Positions 7,520 to 8,390 of a stretch of DNA of 8,390 nucleotides are shown one piece after another (positions within the stretch are counted from its first letter, which is position 1; every line of letters begins with the position of its first letter). The stretch is from JBHJOF01 sp050330055 (GTDB lineage Bacteria; Pseudomonadota; Alphaproteobacteria; Kiloniellales; JAKSDN01), in the NCBI GenBank assembly GCA_050330055.1, contig JBHJOF010000119.1:1-8390 (forward strand). The letters are read 5' to 3'. Below the pieces are notes generated by a model. That model had not been told where the DNA came from, searched no databases, and was given only the letters and a program-made list of their open reading frames with translations. A program made the position numbers and the translations under genes.

Positions 7520-7830
7520 TCGGATTTCGTTTCTTCCCTGATCCAATCCTCATAGGCGGAATTGGCTGTTACGTTGTCGTGGCGTATGATGGCAGGCGTG
7601 TCATAGGGGTGGGTGGCTGCCAGCTGGATGGCGAGTTGCTCCGCCTTTTCCTCCGAAGTCTTGTAAATGGCAAGTGTCTCATATTCATCCTCGATGCGGC
7701 CCTGCCAGCGGTAAAGCGAGCGTATCTGCGGAATGATGTTGGCGCAGGCCGCCAGGCGCTCCTCGATCATGCGCGCGGCAGACTGGGCTGCATCATCCTC
7801 ACTGGCATAGGTGACGTGGAATTCGATCAT
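7516..7830 (-). CDS. cutA: CutA1 family divalent-ion tolerance protein
   Basis: CutA1 proteins are small cytosolic trimers with a ferredoxin-like fold related to the PII signalling proteins. In E. coli cutA mutations were linked to copper tolerance, but the biochemical role remains unclear. The product is 104 residues, the family length. Family hallmarks are ERLAACANIIP (24-34, with the conserved Cys29), SLYRWQGRIE (38-47), an acidic strand ending in IYKT (55-58), and HPYDTPAI (74-81). It starts at ATG 7830, 18 bases after the trpB stop and without an obvious Shine-Dalgarno, and its TGA overlaps the trpA ATG by four bases. It is complete and shows no frameshift. Position between trpB and trpA is unusual; these two are normally adjacent. 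Family assignment is firm, function is not. Confidence 0.94.
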   Translation of the reverse strand: MIEFHVTYASEDDAAQSAARMIEERLAACANIIPQIRSLYRWQGRIEDEYETLAIYKTSEEKAEQLAIQLAATHPYDTPAIIRHDNVTANSAYEDWIREETKSE

Positions 7831-7848
7831 GGCCGCGCCGGTCCGCTG

Positions 7849-8390
7849 TCAGAGCTCGTAGCCCAGTAGCTTGCCTACGGAGAAGATGTCCTTGTCGCCG
7901 CGGCCGCACAAATTCATGACGATGATCTTGTCCTTCGACATTTTCGGTGCGCGCTTGATCACTTCTGCAAGTGCATGGGAGGGTTCGAGGGCAGGGATGA
8001 TGCCTTCGACGCGGCACAGGAGCTGGAAGGCTTCGAGCGCCTCGTCATCCATGATCGGCACGTAGCTGACGCGGCCGGCTTCCTTCAGCCAGGAATGTTC
8101 AGGGCCGATGCCAGGATAATCGAGGCCGGCCGAAATCGAGTGGCCCTCGAAGATCTGGCCGTCATCATCCTGCAAGAGGTAGGTGCGGTTGCCATGCAGG
8201 ACGCCGGGCTTTCCAGCTGTCAGCGACGCGCAATGTTCCTTGCCCTTGAGGCCATGTCCGCCCGCTTCAACACCGACGATCTCGACATCCTTGTCATCGA
8301 GGAAGGGATGGAAAAGGCCGATGGCATTCGAGCCACCGCCCACTGCGGCGACCAGCATATCGGGAAGGCGGCCTTCTGCTTCCATCATCT
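7849..8390 (-). CDS. trpB: Tryptophan synthase beta subunit (C-terminal part)
   Basis: TrpB condenses indole with serine using pyridoxal phosphate to give tryptophan. Only the last 180 residues, under half the usual 400 or so, are in the window; the gene runs off the right edge, and the in-frame ATGs at 8388 and 8385 are internal, not the start. Visible signatures are the cofactor phosphate loop GGGSNA, HGNRTYLLQD, the SAGLDYPGIGPEH segment, EGIIPALEPSHA containing the catalytic-site glutamate (E350 in Salmonella), and CGRGDKDIF near the C-terminus. In the last motif a Cys (TGC at 7906-7908) stands where E. coli/Salmonella have Ser377, which contacts the cofactor's ring nitrogen. The PLP-binding lysine lies outside the window. 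It ends with TGA 18 bases before cutA. Confidence 0.97.
   Translation of the reverse strand, partial: MMEAEGRLPDMLVAAVGGGSNAIGLFHPFLDDKDVEIVGVEAGGHGLKGKEHCASLTAGKPGVLHGNRTYLLQDDDGQIFEGHSISAGLDYPGIGPEHSWLKEAGRVSYVPIMDDEALEAFQLLCRVEGIIPALEPSHALAEVIKRAPKMSKDKIIVMNLCGRGDKDIFSVGKLLGYEL

Noticed and set aside
5783..7555. 590-codon open frame on the + strand antisense to accD and trpA
   Set aside because: It mirrors two certain genes on the opposite strand, has Arg/Ala/Gly/His-rich low-information composition, spans their junction and shows no family motif. Long antisense frames are expected at this GC content.

Overview
The window is chromosomal DNA of a high-GC alphaproteobacterium. The main evidence is gene order: the end of addB, then addA and trxA on the + strand, facing a - strand operon of trpB, cutA, trpA, accD and folC. 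The trpF-trpB-trpA-accD-folC order with trxA/addA/addB next to it is a familiar alphaproteobacterial layout. AddA/AddB (rather than RecBCD) also fits. The genus cannot be fixed from the sequence.

Layout. Positions 1-40 hold the last 12 codons of addB, overlapping the GTG start of addA by four bases (GTGA). addA (37-3570) is a full-length helicase-nuclease. A 130-base gap with a possible promoter leads to trxA (3701-4021), which ends in a strong rho-independent terminator (4051-4082). The convergent intergenic region (4083-4401) carries no gene. It holds two inverted pairs of short palindromes (4124-4270 and 4309-4388), four units in all, sharing GTCATG...CATCCA ends around different but self-complementary stems. 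Then, all on the - strand and read from the right edge, come the C-terminal half of trpB (7849-8390), cutA (7516-7830), trpA (6689-7519), accD (5699-6676) and folC (4402-5721). These are packed with gaps of 18 and 12 bases and overlaps of 4 and 23 bases, so they look like one cotranscribed unit whose promoter lies outside the window.

How the genes work together. AddAB resects double-strand breaks for recombination. Thioredoxin is the general disulfide reductant. TrpB and TrpA form tryptophan synthase. AccD is the carboxyltransferase beta subunit of acetyl-CoA carboxylase. FolC makes dihydrofolate and its polyglutamates. CutA is a small trimeric protein of poorly understood role, linked to divalent-metal tolerance; it is the unexpected member, sitting between the two tryptophan synthase subunit genes and coupled to trpA by an ATGA overlap.

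Nothing here is a clear new defence or mobile system. The points most worth a second look are the cutA insertion, the palindromic repeats between the convergent genes, and a drop in GC (about 73% to about 59% by hand count) inside trpA that continues through cutA and trpB.
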